From positions 1-12,465 of the forward strand of contig CAZNYG010000060.1 of assembly GCA_964577205.1 (NCBI GenBank): a DNA stretch of 12,465 nucleotides, written 5' to 3'. Under the pieces are notes generated by a model, which did not search any database, was not told the DNA's origin, and saw only the letters and a list, made by a program, of their open reading frames with translations. Positions 10,764 to 12,465 of this stretch are shown piece after piece. Position numbers and translations under genes: made by a program. Numbering within the stretch: position 1 is the stretch's first letter; each line of letters begins with the position of its first letter. This DNA is from CAZNYG01 sp964577205. GTDB taxonomy: Bacteria; Elusimicrobiota; Endomicrobiia; Endomicrobiales; CAIRNS01.

Positions 10764-12465
10764 GCTTCTTCTTTAGGTTCTTCTTCCGGTTCTGCTTTTT
10801 TCTCTCTCGGGATCCACTTGATATTCCGGCATTTGGGGAAACCGGAACACGCGAGGAACGGGCCGCGGCGGCCGACGCGTTTCAGCATGGGGCTGCCGCA
10901 CTTTTCGCACTTTATATCAGTTTTTTCCGGGGCGGGCTTGACCACCTTGTTGCCGTATTTGTCCACGGAGAAGGTGGTCTTGCATTCCGGGTAACCCGAG
11001 CAGGCCATGAACCGGCCGCGGCGGCTGTCACGGAGCACCATGGGCTTGCCGCACTTGGGACAAACCTCACTGGTCTTCTGCGGTTCCACTTTCTGGCGGG
11101 TGACGTTCGTTTCGGCTTTTTCGAGGTCTTTTATCAGAGGCTCGTAGAATTCCCGCACGATGCCAGTCCAGTCGGCATCGCCTTCCGCCACGCGGTCCAG
11201 CTTTTCCTCCACGCCCGCGGTGAACTGCACGTCAACGATGTCCTTGAAATGGTTCTTCATGATATCGTTCACCACGCGCCCGAGGTTTGTCGGGAAGAAA
11301 CGCTTCTGTTCCAGCCGCACGTAAGTGCGCGCAAGGATTGTATTGATGATCGGCGCGTATGTCGAAGGGCGGCCGATGCCGTGTTCTTCAAGCGACTTGA
11401 TAAGGCTTGCTTCGTTGAAGCGCGGCGGCGGCTCGGTGAAATGCTGTTCCGGCAACAGCCGCAAAAGATCGAGAAGTTCATTCGCTGAAAGCTCGGGCAG
11501 TTTCCCTTCCTTTTCTTCGTCCGGATCGGTGACCAGATAGACTTCCAGAAAACCGCTGAACTTGAGCGTGCGGCCTGTGGCGCGGAAAATATAGTCGCTG
11601 GCGGCGATATCCACGCTGGCCGTGTCGTATACCGCGTCGCTCATCTGGCTGGCCATGAACCGCCGCCATATAAGATCGTAAAGTTTATTTTCGTCGGAAG
11701 AAAGATACTTCTTGATCGATTCGGGCATGCGGGACGGCGCGCTGGGACGAATAGCTTCATGCGCTTCCTGCGCTCCCTTGGTCTTTGTTTTGTAGATACG
11801 CGGTTTCGGGGGAAGGAAATTGTCGCCGTATTTCCCCTTGATGAATTCCACGGCATCCTTGCGCGCGGATTCGGCGATATTCACGGAGTCGGTACGCATA
11901 TACGTGATAAGGCCTTCGCTGCCGCCGTCGCCCAGATCGATGCCTTCGTAAAGCTGCTGGGCTATCTTCATGGTCTTTGCCGCCGAAAAGCCCAGCCTGC
12001 GTGAAGCGTCCTGCTGCATCGAAGAAGTCGTGTACGGAGGGAAAGGCGTACGGCGCCGTTCCTTTTTTTCAATGCCGGCGACTTTCCATGGCGCGTCTTC
12101 AAGGCCCTTTAAGACGGCATCCGCCATGTCTTTGTTCTTGAAATGAAGCTTGTCGAACTTCTCACTGGCTTTTGAAACGACCGACGCCGTGAACGTGGCA
12201 GCATCGCCCGCCTTCTTTTTCAGCTCCGCCTGGATGCTCCAGTATTCCACCGGTTTAAAGGCTTCTATCTCCTCTTCACGGTCGCAGATAAGGCGGACGG
12301 CGACGGACTGCACGCGCCCGGCGGAAAGGCCGTACTTTATTTTGCGCCACAGAAGCGGCGATATCTTGTAACCGACCAGGCGGTCCAGGATCCGGCGGGC
12401 CTGCTGGCTGTTCACCAGGCAATGATCGATGGCCCGCGGGTTTTTCAGCGCGTCTTTTATGGCTT
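10757..12465 (-). CDS. topA: DNA topoisomerase I (type IA), 5' part outside the window
   Basis: TopA relaxes negative supercoils by passing one strand through a tyrosine-linked nick. The visible 568 C-terminal residues start in ...KDALKNPRAIDHCLVNSQQA; a GTG at 12415 is an internal valine codon, so the gene runs past the window edge and the TOPRIM domain is not seen. Present are RVVGY-type helix DRLVGYKISPLLW, SAGRVQSVAVRL, the active-site tyrosine in GLITYMRTDSVNI (codon 11902-11900), EAHEAIRP, EHGIGRPSTYAPII and two C4 zinc ribbons (CPKC...CSGYPEC and CEKC...CSGFPKC). It ends in an acidic tail (EPEEEPKEEAE). E. coli TopA has more C-terminal ribbon repeats. The stop lies in a dispersed repeat. 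xerC follows about 230 bp downstream. Confidence 0.98.
   Translation of the reverse strand, partial: AIKDALKNPRAIDHCLVNSQQARRILDRLVGYKISPLLWRKIKYGLSAGRVQSVAVRLICDREEEIEAFKPVEYWSIQAELKKKAGDAATFTASVVSKASEKFDKLHFKNKDMADAVLKGLEDAPWKVAGIEKKERRRTPFPPYTTSSMQQDASRRLGFSAAKTMKIAQQLYEGIDLGDGGSEGLITYMRTDSVNIAESARKDAVEFIKGKYGDNFLPPKPRIYKTKTKGAQEAHEAIRPSAPSRMPESIKKYLSSDENKLYDLIWRRFMASQMSDAVYDTASVDIAASDYIFRATGRTLKFSGFLEVYLVTDPDEEKEGKLPELSANELLDLLRLLPEQHFTEPPPRFNEASLIKSLEEHGIGRPSTYAPIINTILARTYVRLEQKRFFPTNLGRVVNDIMKNHFKDIVDVQFTAGVEEKLDRVAEGDADWTGIVREFYEPLIKDLEKAETNVTRQKVEPQKTSEVCPKCGKPMVLRDSRRGRFMACSGYPECKTTFSVDKYGNKVVKPAPEKTDIKCEKCGSPMLKRVGRRGPFLACSGFPKCRNIKWIPREKKAEPEEEPKEEAE

Noticed and set aside
10617..10994. 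Plus-strand open frame over the topA 3' end
   Set aside because: It crosses repeats and is antisense to the conserved zinc ribbons of TopA.

Overview
This is a chromosomal stretch of a bacterium with roughly 55-58% GC (estimated by eye), made of housekeeping genes separated by spacers full of short dispersed and tandem repeats. The genes (ndk, GTP-type pckG, mnmG, rsmG, yjbQ, xerC, topA) occur across bacteria and do not fix the lineage. The GTP-type PEP carboxykinase, the half-size transporters and the repeat-filled spacers would fit an uncultivated anaerobe such as Omnitrophota or Nitrospirota-like lineages. That placement is a low-confidence guess.

Layout. 1-390, minus strand: a small MerR/excisionase-type helix-turn-helix protein overlaps by 4 bp a 44-residue ORF of unknown role, and both lie under a near-consensus promoter. 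390-460: a GC-rich palindrome and a perfect 10-bp inverted repeat separate that promoter from a divergent, fully consensus sigma-70 promoter at 460-488. 490-3126, plus strand: a short leader with an intrinsic-terminator-like hairpin, then ndk and pckG with a repeat element between them. 3127-3491: no gene, but a possible small structured RNA ending in a strong terminator, then a promoter placed so that the next mRNA would be leaderless. 3492-7870, plus strand: a single-EamA membrane protein, mnmG, a SemiSWEET-type membrane protein, a short QueG-like iron-sulfur protein and rsmG. mnmG and rsmG are the classical gidA-gidB pair, here split by two genes and repeat DNA. 7981-8379, plus strand: yjbQ (UPF0047). 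8392-8532: a 108-bp element with perfect 24-bp inverted ends and a small tandem array, between convergent genes. 8536-12465, minus strand: topA (5' end outside the window), xerC, then a UBA-like protein of unknown function.

Functionally, NDK and PEP carboxykinase share the GTP/GDP pool. MnmG, the QueG-like protein and RsmG are RNA-modification enzymes or relatives of them. TopA and XerC act on chromosome topology and dimer resolution. No complete, obviously new multi-gene system is visible. The most unusual signals are the divergent promoter and dyad locus with its tiny two-gene operon, the very short terminated leader before ndk, the possible small RNA at 3278-3384, related octanucleotide repeats at the starts of both rsmG and xerC, a repeat that supplies the stop codons of both mnmG and topA, and the UBA-like orphan protein.
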